Shown: positions 18,069-26,456, counted from the stretch's first letter. The stretch is 64,000 nt of DNA from CG2-30-44-17 sp964344725 (GCA_964344725.1 CAYFOI010000001.1:72500-136499), one strand, 5' to 3'. The notes: generated by a model not told the origin, from the sequence alone. Translations and numbers: made by a program.

Positions 18069-19451
18069 ATGAAATTCACATCTTACGGAGCAGCGCGCGA
18101 AGTCACTGGTTCAAAGCACCTCATCCAATTAGGGGACAAAAAAGTCCTATTTGATTGTGGAATGTTCCACGGTCGCAGGAAGGAAGCGAATCAAAAAAAC
18201 CGAGAATTCGCATTTAATCCATCAGAAATAGATGCGGTTGTTCTTTCACATGCGCACATTGATCACAGCGGAAGCCTTCCGAACCTGGCAAAACAAGGAT
18301 TTCAAGGTCCGATCTACTGTACTCCAGCAACTCGAGATCTATGCCAACACATGCTACGCGATAGTGCATACATCCAAGAACGTGAAGCAGAATATATAAA
18401 CGAAAAACACCGCAAAAAAGGAGAAGAACTCATTGAGCCGATCTATACACAAGAAGACGCAGAACTAGCTCTTCAATACTTTAGATCACAAAAATACGGC
18501 GAAACTTTTGAGCCAGTAGAAGGGATGAAAGTAACTTTTCGCGAAGCTGGCCATATCCTTGGTGCAGCAATAGTAGAAATAGAAGCAGAGGGTAAAAAAA
18601 TAGTTTTCACAGGAGATCTAGGACGAAAAGACTTACCTGTTTTAAAAGATCCATACCTTCCAGCACAAGCAGATATCTTGATTACCGAAGCAACTTACGG
18701 TAATCGCCTGCACGAATCTGTAGTCGAAGCTGAAGAGAAACTAGGAGACATCATAAATCGTACAATCAAAAAAGGAGGAAAAGTAATCATCCCCGCGTTT
18801 GCACTAGGAAGAACACAGGAAGTTGTATACGCAATCCACAAATTAGTACAAGAAGGTAGGGTTAGCGCAGATTTGCCAGTTTATGTAGACAGTCCACTCG
18901 CAGTCAACGTTACAGACGTATTTAGGCAGCACAAAGAGTGTTATGACACAGAAGCAAAAGAACTTTTTACAGACAGAGAAGAAGACGCATTCGGATTTTC
19001 ACGTCTCAAGTACATAACAAAAGTCGAAGAATCTAAAGCTCTCAACCATCACGTTGGGCCATGCATAATTATCTCGGCATCTGGGATGTGTGAGTTCGGA
19101 CGAATAACACATCACCTCAAGAATAATGTCGAAGACCACAAGAACACAGTTCTCATAGTCGGATACATGGCCGAAAATACTTTGGGAAGAAAACTCCTAG
19201 AAAAACAGAAAGAAGTCAAAATCTTCGGGAAACCTTATCAAGTCCACGCAGAAGTTGAGGTAATTGATTCATATTCAGCACATGCAGACCGTTCAGACCT
19301 TCTTAATTTCGCAACACACTTAGAAGGACTTAAAAAAATCTTTATAGTTCACGGCGAGGAAACAGCACAAATGGACTACAAAGAAGCTCTTAAACAGAAC
19401 GGATTCACTGATATACAGATCCCAAAGCAGGGGGAAGAATTTGAGATATAA
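18069..19451 (+). CDS. Beta-CASP metallo-beta-lactamase-fold ribonuclease
   Basis: 460 aa. It has the metallo-beta-lactamase motif 'LSHAHIDHSG' (HxHxDH), 'EAGHILGAAIVEI', 'FTGDLGR' and 'TEATYGNR', then a beta-CASP domain with 'VIIPAFALGRTQEVVY' and 'VDSPLAVNVTDVF'. The C-terminal RNA-specificity motif (RMMBL) includes 'SYSAHADRSDLL' and 'IVHGEETA'. Proteins of this arrangement (CPSF73-like/YciF-type) are endo- or exonucleases acting on RNA. Confidence 0.92.
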   Translation: MKFTSYGAAREVTGSKHLIQLGDKKVLFDCGMFHGRRKEANQKNREFAFNPSEIDAVVLSHAHIDHSGSLPNLAKQGFQGPIYCTPATRDLCQHMLRDSAYIQEREAEYINEKHRKKGEELIEPIYTQEDAELALQYFRSQKYGETFEPVEGMKVTFREAGHILGAAIVEIEAEGKKIVFTGDLGRKDLPVLKDPYLPAQADILITEATYGNRLHESVVEAEEKLGDIINRTIKKGGKVIIPAFALGRTQEVVYAIHKLVQEGRVSADLPVYVDSPLAVNVTDVFRQHKECYDTEAKELFTDREEDAFGFSRLKYITKVEESKALNHHVGPCIIISASGMCEFGRITHHLKNNVEDHKNTVLIVGYMAENTLGRKLLEKQKEVKIFGKPYQVHAEVEVIDSYSAHADRSDLLNFATHLEGLKKIFIVHGEETAQMDYKEALKQNGFTDIQIPKQGEEFEI

Positions 19452-19452
19452 A

Positions 19453-20085
19453 ATGGCACTTCCAGGTAAAAGAATAGGATTCCGAAAAGCACCAGCATTA
19501 ACAGGGCCGTTAATGAAAATTTTAGAGTCCATAACTGAGACTACAGTTGCATTTGAAGTGGAGAAAATGTGCCAAGATCCAGATTTCGCGGTAGCTTTCA
19601 CGGCAAGAGTTCCAGATCCTGCTGAACAAAGAAGATATTTGACGGAAACATCAAAATATCTAATCCAAGGTCCCAAGGCAGCAGATCATAGATATGTTCT
19701 TGTTTTTAGAAGGACTTTGCCATCAGAAACTCCAAAAGCGGAGGAGCATTGGACAGCTGAATATATTCAAGCAAGAAATGGGCTTAGAAGAGAGATTCCA
19801 GAAGGACCACATAGATGGTATAGCGTAATCCTATGTTCTAGCTTGGACGATATCATGTCTGATGGAGGATTACATCCAGAACAAAACGAAGCGACAACAG
19901 ACGGAGAAGTAAAAGTGATAAGCCCAGCTTATGACGTTTCTAGATGTGTTTGTATTATAAAACCCGAAAGAGAACAACAAGCATTAGCTGAATATCTAGA
20001 AACTGCAGGAGCAATAACCTTAGATGAACTCAGAGGTCGAATCGCACGTAAATGGGGAAAAACTACAGGAGAATCCGAGATCTAA
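19453..20085 (+). CDS. Hypothetical soluble protein, 210 aa
   Basis: Begins one base after the RNase stop with ATG at 19453; a TTG at 19441 inside the RNase gene is less likely. No recognised family. The middle segment 'RWYSVILCSSLDDIMSDGG' and 'VSRCVCIIKPEREQQALAEY' look like a small alpha/beta domain. The end overlaps the end of the convergent DUF134 gene by 4 bases. Confidence 0.55.
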   Translation: MALPGKRIGFRKAPALTGPLMKILESITETTVAFEVEKMCQDPDFAVAFTARVPDPAEQRRYLTETSKYLIQGPKAADHRYVLVFRRTLPSETPKAEEHWTAEYIQARNGLRREIPEGPHRWYSVILCSSLDDIMSDGGLHPEQNEATTDGEVKVISPAYDVSRCVCIIKPEREQQALAEYLETAGAITLDELRGRIARKWGKTTGESEI

Positions 20086-20525
20086 AAAGCTCTATTCCTG
20101 CCGTTGCCGCGACCACGACCGCGACCACATCCTCTGCGAGGTCTTTGATCTTGTTGTGAATTGTCTTTGTCGTCGCATGGTCCCATGCCGCGACCTGTTT
20201 TTGGGCCTTTGCCTTGAGGCCCGGTTCCGTCTCGATTTGGCATATTTATATTGGTTAAAATTTTGATAGCTTTGCCGTTTACTAAAGCATCTGAAACTTT
20301 TTTGTGAGCAGATGATAGAATTCTTTGGAAAGTTGCTTTGGAAATGGTCATTTTTTTAGAAGCCTCATCCATCTTTAGTCCATCGATATTTGAGAGTCTC
20401 ATAGCTTCAAGCTCATCATCTTCTAAATCGATTTGTTTAAGTAGGGAAGCGGGAACCCCTTGCGGCTTGTAGTAAGTAACGTCAGGAGAGAATCGAATTC
20501 GACGACGTCTTTTTGGCCTTGTCAT
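20082..20525 (-). CDS. DUF134 helix-turn-helix protein fused to DUF5320-like Gly-rich tail
   Basis: 147 aa. Residues 1-90 match the DUF134 pattern: 'YYKPQGVP', 'EAMRLSNIDGLKMDEASKKM' and 'ISKATFQRILSSAHKKVSDAL', a sigma-region-4-like HTH. Residues about 95-147 contain 'MPNRDGTGPQGKGPKTGRGM', the signature of DUF5320, followed by an Arg/Gly-rich end. The two are commonly neighbouring separate genes in other bacteria and are fused here. Probably a transcription regulator; target unknown. Confidence 0.8.
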   Translation of the reverse strand: MTRPKRRRRIRFSPDVTYYKPQGVPASLLKQIDLEDDELEAMRLSNIDGLKMDEASKKMTISKATFQRILSSAHKKVSDALVNGKAIKILTNINMPNRDGTGPQGKGPKTGRGMGPCDDKDNSQQDQRPRRGCGRGRGRGNGRNRAF

Positions 20526-20595
20526 TCAGTGCGTAGTTACGAAACATGTCTCATAACTATTTTAGCAAAACAAATGAAAAAAACAAACGTTTTCC

Positions 20596-20623
20596 TTGAC
20601 ATTAACGTTTCGATGAATAAAAT
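20596..20623 (+). promoter_or_regulatory. Predicted promoter of the thrC-ilv operon
   Basis: A perfect TTGACA (20596-20601), a 16-base spacer and TAAAAT (20618-20623). The predicted start of transcription, near 20630, is only a few bases before the leader-peptide ATG at 20634, so the leader may be translated from a nearly leaderless mRNA. Confidence 0.6.
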
Positions 20624-20633
20624 CGAGGTAACT

Positions 20634-20693
20634 ATGAAATTTCTACGCGGAACAAAACTAATTTCAATTATTCTAATCCTAGCCCTGAGTTAG
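20634..20693 (+). CDS. Ile/Leu-rich leader peptide of the thrC-ilv operon (19 aa)
   Basis: The frame encodes MKFLRGTKLISIILILALS and stops with TAG at 20691. Nine of 19 residues are Leu (5) or Ile (4), clustered in residues 9-18. It lies right after a predicted promoter and just before competing hairpins and a terminator. Downstream are thrC-leuA fusion, ilvD, ilvB, ilvN, ridA and ilvC, whose products make precursors of Ile, Leu and Val. This is the arrangement of classical ilv/leu attenuator leader peptides. 'gaggt' at 20625-20629 could serve as a Shine-Dalgarno if it is transcribed. Confidence 0.7.
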   Translation: MKFLRGTKLISIILILALS

Positions 20694-20759
20694 CGAGATC
20701 TTTTATGTAAATATGTCCCCGCAAAGAACCTCGCTAACTAAGAAGCGGGGATTTTTTTT
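20688..20759 (+). terminator. Transcription attenuator: antiterminator hairpin and intrinsic terminator
   Basis: The antiterminator is a perfect 10-bp pair, AGTTAGCGAG (20688-20697) with CTCGCTAACT (20730-20739). The terminator is CCCCGC (20717-20722) with GCGGGG (20745-20750), followed by eight T (20752-20759). The two pairings interleave, so they exclude each other. A ribosome stalled on the Ile/Leu codons (20658-20681) leaves 20688-20697 free and favours the antiterminator. A ribosome reaching the stop codon at 20691 covers that segment and lets the terminator form. Confidence 0.72.
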
Positions 20760-20799
20760 GGCCACCTAAAACATATTTACTATCTAAGAACTTAAAAAA

Positions 20800-21038
20800 A
20801 TGGATCCCGAAATTACAAGTACCGCAGAAAAGCCAAGCATTACAGCAATAATCGCCCAAATAGCACAAGAAAGACCAGAATTGTTTGCTAACCAAGGCAA
20901 ACCGGGAGATGTAGGTCCATGGGACCGGCAGAAGACCCTAGATTAACAGCAGAAATAGAAGCAAGAATGATGAGAGCACATACAGGTCAGGCAGCCGTAA
21001 ACGCTACTCAAATAGGAATACCAGCCGCCGCCACTTAA
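20800..21038 (+). pseudogene. Small frameshifted gene between attenuator and thrC
   Basis: An ATG at 20800 opens a frame (MDPEITSTAEKPSITAII...) that ends at 20946. The neighbouring frame continues coherently (GPAEDPRLTAEIEARMM..., ending IPAAAT at 21036-21038). Adding one base near 20919 ('cca-tgg' to 'cca-atg-g') would join them into one 79-residue protein. It is therefore either a one-base deletion (recent decay or assembly error) or two short frames, the second starting at the ATG at 20919. No family recognised; it might be cotranscribed with thrC. Confidence 0.5.
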
Positions 21039-21068
21039 AACTCGTTTACCTCACTAATTCACTAAAAA

Positions 21069-22910
21069 ATGAACCACCAGAAATTCTACAAACTTAGATG
21101 CGTACAATGTAAGAAAGAAACTGCCGAAGAAAAAACAGCGACGGTTTGCCCAAGTTGCGGAGGTGCTTTGGATGTGGAATACGATTACGAGTACATCAAA
21201 TCAAAGATGAATTTCTATTCGCTTAGGAACGCTCCGATATCGGCTAGGAAGTATCTTGGGTTTTATCCTCTGAACAACCTGAATCTGCTGGTTACGCTGA
21301 GTGAGGGCGGAACTCCCCTGAGAAACGCCCACAAACTCGGCAAGAAACTAGGACTGAAAAATCTGTATATAAAAAATGAAGGCGCCAACCCCACGGGCGT
21401 CTTCAAAGATAGAGGGTCACTTGTAGAGCTTACAAAAGCTCGTGAACTTGGCGCAAAAGCTGTTTGCTGTGCATCAACAGGTAATATGGCAGCATCTGTT
21501 TCCGCTTATGCTGCAGCCTCAAATATGCCATGCTATGTGTTGGTGCCAGAAGGAACGCCAATTGGCAAGTTGGCTCAGAGTCTGATTTACGGAGCTCGTA
21601 TCCTCCAAATCCGTGGAACTTATGCAGACTGTTGTAGGCTTTGTGAGGAGATGGCGAAAAAGCACAACTTCTATCTTGCTGGAGACTATGTTTTCCGCGC
21701 AGAGGGACAGAAGTCTTGTGCTTATGAAATAATTGAACAGCTTTTTTGGAAAGTACCTGATGCGGTAATTGTGCCGATGGGTTGTGGTACAAACATTTCG
21801 GCTATTTGGAAAGGATTTAAAGATCTAAAAGCACTCGGCTTTATAAGAAAAATGCCAAAAATGATAGGTGTACAACCTGAAAAAGTACCAACCATCGTTG
21901 ATGCTTTTAGAAATAATAAAAAGAGATATACGAGAGTCGACAAACCATCTTCAGTAGCATCGGCGGTTGGAATTGGAGAACCGCTCGATGACATAAAAGC
22001 ATTACGCACACTGCGCGAATCGGACGGCTGGGCAGAATCAGCAGAAGAAATGGAAATATTACAGGCAGAAAAAGACATGGCCCACGAAGAGTCGATATTC
22101 GTCGAGCCAAGTGCAGCTTTGCCAGTCGCTTGTTTGAAAAAACTCCTCAAAAAGAAAGTAATTAAGGAAAATGACGTTGTCGTATGTATTGCAACAGGCT
22201 TAGGACTGAAAGATCCGAAGTCAGCAACAGCAATTATGCCGGATCCACCGGTTTTAGAGCCGACAAATGATGACATAGACAGATATCTAAAACACAAAAT
22301 CTACGAAATTCGTGCAGCCTCAGTCGCAGGACGTGAAAATATGCTTTGGACAAAGATCCCAACCAAAGAACAACTCAAGAAAATCGTAAAAAAAGAGTTC
22401 AATTTGACCCTGTCCAAAGGACATTTAGAAGAAGCTATCAGGCAAGTTAAGCTTTTCCACGAAAAAACAGAAAAAATGCGCCAAGCAGACTTGCAGTACA
22501 TTGTTGAAAACGTCCTTAAGAACTTCACCGACAAGAAAAAAGTCCTAGAAGTTAAAGATTACAAACTTGACGTAACTCGCCACGAAAAACCACGTGCAGA
22601 AGTAGAAGTCCTATACTTCGGCGAAACAATCCGTGTCGCAGCAAAAGGTGCGGGTCCAGTCGACGCTATAATCAAAGCTGCCCGCAAAGCCATAGAAGGG
22701 AAGGATAAGCTAGAATGCTGGCTCACATCTTACAATGTAGAGATAAGCACCCAAGGTACAGACGCCGTCGTAGAAGTTCAAATGGGTGTGAAATCAAAAG
22801 ATGGAACAGAAGTCCTAGTCTCAGCAACATCACCTGATATAATCGTGGCATCAATTGATTGCTTCGAAAAAGGTTACAATAATTTATTCTATAAATCGAA
22901 TGGCAAATGA
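21069..22910 (+). CDS. thrC: Threonine synthase fused to a LeuA-type regulatory domain
   Basis: 613 aa; ordinary threonine synthases have about 400-430. Residues 1-40 carry a zinc-ribbon-like pair (CVQC, CPSC). Residues about 60-390 are a PLP fold-type II enzyme with the PLP-lysine motif 'NPTGVFKDRGSLVE', 'CCASTGNMAASVSAY' and 'VPMGCGTNISA'. After about residue 395 the chain resembles 2-isopropylmalate synthase. There is a helical linker (LSKGHLEEAIRQVKLFHEKT) and an allosteric dimerisation domain at about 490-605, with 'AEVEVLYFGETIRVAAKGAG', 'VDAIIKAARKAI' and 'ATSPDIIVASIDCF'. The fusion suggests feedback control by a branched-chain amino acid; inference. The TGA overlaps ilvD's ATG. Confidence 0.85.
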   Translation: MNHQKFYKLRCVQCKKETAEEKTATVCPSCGGALDVEYDYEYIKSKMNFYSLRNAPISARKYLGFYPLNNLNLLVTLSEGGTPLRNAHKLGKKLGLKNLYIKNEGANPTGVFKDRGSLVELTKARELGAKAVCCASTGNMAASVSAYAAASNMPCYVLVPEGTPIGKLAQSLIYGARILQIRGTYADCCRLCEEMAKKHNFYLAGDYVFRAEGQKSCAYEIIEQLFWKVPDAVIVPMGCGTNISAIWKGFKDLKALGFIRKMPKMIGVQPEKVPTIVDAFRNNKKRYTRVDKPSSVASAVGIGEPLDDIKALRTLRESDGWAESAEEMEILQAEKDMAHEESIFVEPSAALPVACLKKLLKKKVIKENDVVVCIATGLGLKDPKSATAIMPDPPVLEPTNDDIDRYLKHKIYEIRAASVAGRENMLWTKIPTKEQLKKIVKKEFNLTLSKGHLEEAIRQVKLFHEKTEKMRQADLQYIVENVLKNFTDKKKVLEVKDYKLDVTRHEKPRAEVEVLYFGETIRVAAKGAGPVDAIIKAARKAIEGKDKLECWLTSYNVEISTQGTDAVVEVQMGVKSKDGTEVLVSATSPDIIVASIDCFEKGYNNLFYKSNGK

Positions 22911-24601
22911 AATCTGATAATTTTAGTGAACAACAGCTGGGAGGGGGAGCTCGTGAGGGGGAACCTAAGGTGCCCACTCACGAATTAAGATCTGATATTT
23001 TAAAAAAAGACGTTGCAACAATCCCACACCGCGCGCTCTTGCGAGCATGCGGCGTTACAGAGGATGACTTCAAAAAACCTTTCATCGGAGTCGCAAACTC
23101 ATATAACGACGTAGTGCCAGGACACATACATCTGAACGAATTAACAGAGGAAGTTAAGCGCGGAATCCGCGATGCTGGAGGCGTCCCATTTGCTTGGGGA
23201 GTGCCTGGAGTTTGTGACGGGATAGCGATGTATGCGGAAATGCGTTTATCTCTTCCATCTCGAGAACATATTGCTGACAACATCGAGATCATGATGCTTT
23301 CTCATTCGTTTGATGGATGGGTCGGAGTCACTAATTGCGACAAAATTACGCCAGGAATGCTCATGGCAGCAGGTCGTTTAGACTTGCCAGCAATGCTGAT
23401 AACAGGCGGCCCTATGAAAAGAGCGGAAAGTGATGGTGAAAAAGTTCATCCAATCCAAGGATTCGGATACGCAGGACAAGTTAAAGCCGGCAAAATGAGC
23501 CTCGAAGAAGCTGAAAAGAAACTCCAAATCTGCTCAAAATGTGGAGCCGGCTCTTGCGTTGGTCTATACACAGCAAACACAATGGCTTGTGTGACCGAAA
23601 CACTCGGTATGTCCGTCACGAAATGTGCAACGACATGGGCTCTTTCAGAAGAAAAAAAGAATCAGGCTTACGAAACAGGTCGTCGCATAGTTGAGTTGGT
23701 ACAGCAAGACATGAAACCGTCTCAAATTATGACGAAAGAATCTTTTGAAAACGCAGTCAGGGTAGATATGACAATGGGAGGATCCACAAACGCAGTTCTT
23801 CATATCCCAGCGATCGCAAAAGAACTCGGTATCGAGATTGGCAACGACGATTTCGATAGGATAGCTCGTGAAACCCCGAACATCTGCAAGCTTATTCCGG
23901 CCTCGGACAAATATGAAATGATCGATCTTGATAGGGCAGGCGGAATCCCCGCAGTTTTGAGTCGGATAAAAGATATGATTAATGATGGACAGACTGTGAA
24001 CGGACGAACCATTATGGAAATCGCATCTTCAGCTGAAATTCTAGACGATGATGTTGTGAGACCACTAGACAATCCTTACTTCGAACAAGGTGGAATAGCC
24101 GTTTTGAAAGGCAACATCGCGGAAGGATCTGTAATCAAACAAACAGCAGTCGTAGAAGACATGATGGAGCACTCAGGTCCGGCAAAAGTTTTCACTTCAG
24201 AAGAAGATTTACTTGTAGCAATTGAGAAGAAAGAGATCGAAGAAGGCGACGTAGTTGTAATGCAATATATGGGACCGGCTGGAGCACCTGGAATGCCGGA
24301 AATGCTTACTCCGACAGACGCGATCAAAGGCGCAGGTTACAAAAAAGTCGCACTAATAACAGATGGCAGATTTTCAGGAGGAACCGTAGGTCCATGCATA
24401 GCTCATATCGAACCAGAAGCATTTAACGGTGGACCAATTGCAGCAATCCGAGATGGTGACATCATAGAAATCAGCGTCCCAAATCGTACACTCAATGTGA
24501 AACTCTCAGACGAAGAAATCGCAGAACGTCTCAAAACCGCACAAGCACCAGAAAGAAAAATGACATCAGTCCTTGAAAGATATCGTGACATGTATTCATA
24601 A
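22907..24601 (+). CDS. ilvD: Dihydroxy-acid dehydratase
   Basis: 564 aa. Dehydrates dihydroxy acids to 2-ketoisovalerate or 2-keto-3-methylvalerate using an Fe-S cluster. Seen: 'IPHRALLRACGVTEDDF', 'GVTNCDKITPGMLMAAGRL' (cluster Cys), 'CSKCGAGSCVGLYTANTMAC', and 'ITDGRFSGGTVGPCIAHIEPEA' near the C-terminus (listed here as a motif over about residues 480-505). The ATG at 22907 is in an ATGA overlap with thrC. Residues 4-26 come from a 69-bp palindromic repeat that is also translated at the start of ilvB; normal IlvD begins near 'LRSDILKKD'. Confidence 0.95.
   Translation: MKSDNFSEQQLGGGAREGEPKVPTHELRSDILKKDVATIPHRALLRACGVTEDDFKKPFIGVANSYNDVVPGHIHLNELTEEVKRGIRDAGGVPFAWGVPGVCDGIAMYAEMRLSLPSREHIADNIEIMMLSHSFDGWVGVTNCDKITPGMLMAAGRLDLPAMLITGGPMKRAESDGEKVHPIQGFGYAGQVKAGKMSLEEAEKKLQICSKCGAGSCVGLYTANTMACVTETLGMSVTKCATTWALSEEKKNQAYETGRRIVELVQQDMKPSQIMTKESFENAVRVDMTMGGSTNAVLHIPAIAKELGIEIGNDDFDRIARETPNICKLIPASDKYEMIDLDRAGGIPAVLSRIKDMINDGQTVNGRTIMEIASSAEILDDDVVRPLDNPYFEQGGIAVLKGNIAEGSVIKQTAVVEDMMEHSGPAKVFTSEEDLLVAIEKKEIEEGDVVVMQYMGPAGAPGMPEMLTPTDAIKGAGYKKVALITDGRFSGGTVGPCIAHIEPEAFNGGPIAAIRDGDIIEISVPNRTLNVKLSDEEIAERLKTAQAPERKMTSVLERYRDMYS
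22916..22984 (+). repeat. In-frame palindromic repeat, copy 1 (N-terminus of ilvD)
   Basis: A 69-bp segment, about 90% identical (62/69 by eye) to 24709-24777. It encodes 'DNFSEQQLGGGAREGEPKVP' and a little more. Bases 22952-22982 fold into an imperfect hairpin (CGTGAG...CTCACG at the base). In copy 2 the T-A pair (22954/22980) is C-G, a compensatory change. Both copies lie directly after a start codon in the same frame. Confidence 0.75.
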
Positions 24602-26445
24602 TGACAAAGAATATTAAAAAAGGTGAATTAAAATTATACGAGCGCACGTCGAAACAAAAGAGACGGGTCTCGTGGGTCCCGGCTCGCCTTGTTTCTAAGT
24701 TTAGTGAGGATGATTTTAATGAACAACAGCTGGGAGGGGGAGCCCGCGAGGGGGAACCTAAGGTACCCACTCGCGACAACTTAACAGGGTCGGATATAAT
24801 AATGAAAAGCCTTATTAAAGAGGGAACAAAAGTCATATTCGGATATCCAGGAGGCGCGCTGATCCCAATTTATGATGCAATGACCAACTATCCAGAGCTC
24901 AGGCATATCCTTGTAAGACACGAACAAGGCGCAGCTCTCGCCGCAGACGGATACGCTAGATCAACCGGCGAAGTTGGGGTTTGCCTAGGGACGTCAGGTC
25001 CAGGCGCAACCAACCTAGTCACGGGTATTGCAAACGCATACATGGACTCGGTCCCAATGGTTGCGATAACAGGACAGGTTAACAAAGGAATGCTAGGTAG
25101 CGACGCTTTCCAAGAAGTCGATATTACAGGAATTACGCTCCCGATTACGAAACACAATTATCTTGTCGACAATACAGAGGATCTCCCGATGATTATTAAG
25201 GAAGCTTTTTATATAGCAAAAAGCGGTCGCCCGGGTCCTGTGCATATCGATATTCCAGTCGATCTTTGTAAAAAATCTTTAGACAGCTTTGAATATCCAG
25301 AAAAAATAGAAATCCCAGGCTTCGAAATCCCAGGTAAAGCGGACGAAGAAGCTGTGAAGAGAGCGGTAGAACTGATCCAAGAGTCAAAAAAACCGGTAAT
25401 AATCTGTGGACATGGAGTTCCGATTTCAGGAGCATCCAAAGAGCTCACAGAACTTGCAGAAAGAAGCCACATTCCAGTAGTTCACACAATCCTCGGCAAA
25501 GGATCTTTCCCAGAAAGCAGTCCATTGTCATTCGGAATGCTAGGAATGCATGGTATGGCTTATGCGAACTTCGCAGTTCATCACTCAGACTTAATAATCA
25601 ATGTCGGATCACGTTTTGACGATAGAATTACAGGCAGCTTAGACGCTTTCGCAAAAGGAGCGAAGGTGATTCATGTCGATATCGACGCATCCGAGATCAA
25701 CAAAAACGTTCCAGCATACTTGCCAGTAGTCGGTGACGCAAAAAAAGTCCTCAAGCAAATTCTCGAAATCCTGCCACACAAAAAACACCCAGATTGGCTT
25801 GATGAAATCGACGGATGGACTAAGAATTACCCACTCGCAGGCAAGGAAACAGAGATGCTCACAGTTCCAAAAGTCCTTGTAAAACTGCACGAAGCAACAA
25901 AGGGTGATGCTCTTATAGTAACAGATGTAGGACAGCACCAAATGTGGTCAGCCCAATACTATCCCCAAGACAAACCAAATAAATTCCACACATCAGGAGG
26001 TCTTGGCGCAATGGGATACGGACTCCCTGCAGCAATTGGAGCCCGTGTCGCAGATCCTGACGAAGAAATTTGGCTAATCAGCGGCGATGGAAGCTTCCAA
26101 ATGAACATTCAGGAGCTTATGACAATTGTTCAGGAAAACATCGATATAAAGATCGCAATAATGAACAATGGATTCCTTGGCATGGTCCGCCAATGGCAAG
26201 AAATGTTTTACGACAAAAACTACTCAGGCACACCGATAACAAGTCCAGATTACCAACTAATCGCAGAAGGCTACGGACTAAAACACTTAAGAGCTCGCAC
26301 GGAGCAGGAGGCAGAAGACGTTATAAAAGCGGCTCGCGATCTCAAAGGTACGGTAATATGCGAATTTATAATAGAGCCAGAAGACAACGTATTTCCAATG
26401 GTCGCACCAGGCAAAGGACTAAAAGACACGTTGATTGGGAAATAG
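24601..26445 (+). CDS. ilvB: Acetolactate synthase large subunit
   Basis: 614 aa, ThDP-dependent; joins two pyruvates, or pyruvate and 2-ketobutyrate. Motifs: 'VIFGYPGGALIPIYDAM', 'LVRHEQGAALAADGYAR' (catalytic Glu), 'GTSGPGATNLVTGIANAYMD', and the ThDP site 'ISGDGSFQMNIQEL' through 'NNGFLGMVRQWQ'. Regular family members start near 'LTGSDIIMKSL'; here about 60 extra N-terminal residues are encoded by structured repeats (24649-24697 and 24709-24777). ATG overlaps the ilvD stop (TAATG). Coupled to ilvN downstream. Confidence 0.95.
   Translation: MTKNIKKGELKLYERTSKQKRRVSWVPARLVSKFSEDDFNEQQLGGGAREGEPKVPTRDNLTGSDIIMKSLIKEGTKVIFGYPGGALIPIYDAMTNYPELRHILVRHEQGAALAADGYARSTGEVGVCLGTSGPGATNLVTGIANAYMDSVPMVAITGQVNKGMLGSDAFQEVDITGITLPITKHNYLVDNTEDLPMIIKEAFYIAKSGRPGPVHIDIPVDLCKKSLDSFEYPEKIEIPGFEIPGKADEEAVKRAVELIQESKKPVIICGHGVPISGASKELTELAERSHIPVVHTILGKGSFPESSPLSFGMLGMHGMAYANFAVHHSDLIINVGSRFDDRITGSLDAFAKGAKVIHVDIDASEINKNVPAYLPVVGDAKKVLKQILEILPHKKHPDWLDEIDGWTKNYPLAGKETEMLTVPKVLVKLHEATKGDALIVTDVGQHQMWSAQYYPQDKPNKFHTSGGLGAMGYGLPAAIGARVADPDEEIWLISGDGSFQMNIQELMTIVQENIDIKIAIMNNGFLGMVRQWQEMFYDKNYSGTPITSPDYQLIAEGYGLKHLRARTEQEAEDVIKAARDLKGTVICEFIIEPEDNVFPMVAPGKGLKDTLIGK
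24649..24697 (+). repeat. Imperfect palindrome within the ilvB 5' coding extension
   Basis: Arms 'gaaacaa' (24649-24655) and 'ttgtttc' (near 24689-24696) enclose a smaller hairpin (GAGAC-GG-GTCTC). It lies directly before copy 2 of the 69-bp repeat and is translated (SKQKRRVSWVPARLVSK). It has no counterpart in ilvD. Confidence 0.45.
24709..24777 (+). repeat. In-frame palindromic repeat, copy 2 (N-terminal extension of ilvB)
   Basis: The partner of 22916-22984, in the same reading frame, encoding 'DDFNEQQLGGGAREGEPKVP' and on. The hairpin base is CGCGAG/CTCGCG here versus CGTGAG/CTCACG in copy 1. Confidence 0.75.
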
Positions 26446-26456
26446 TCAGTAGAAAC

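Noticed and set aside
21069..22910. Possible recoding of TGA as Gly (Gracilibacteria-type code)
   Set aside because: TGA ends thrC, ilvN and the GCL-like gene exactly at ATGA overlaps with the next gene, and proteins are of normal length with standard stops.
22723..24836. Minus-strand frames containing 'LGSPSRAPPPSCCSLK' opposite ilvD and ilvB starts
   Set aside because: They are antisense readings of the 69-bp repeat, and the ilv genes on the + strand are well supported.
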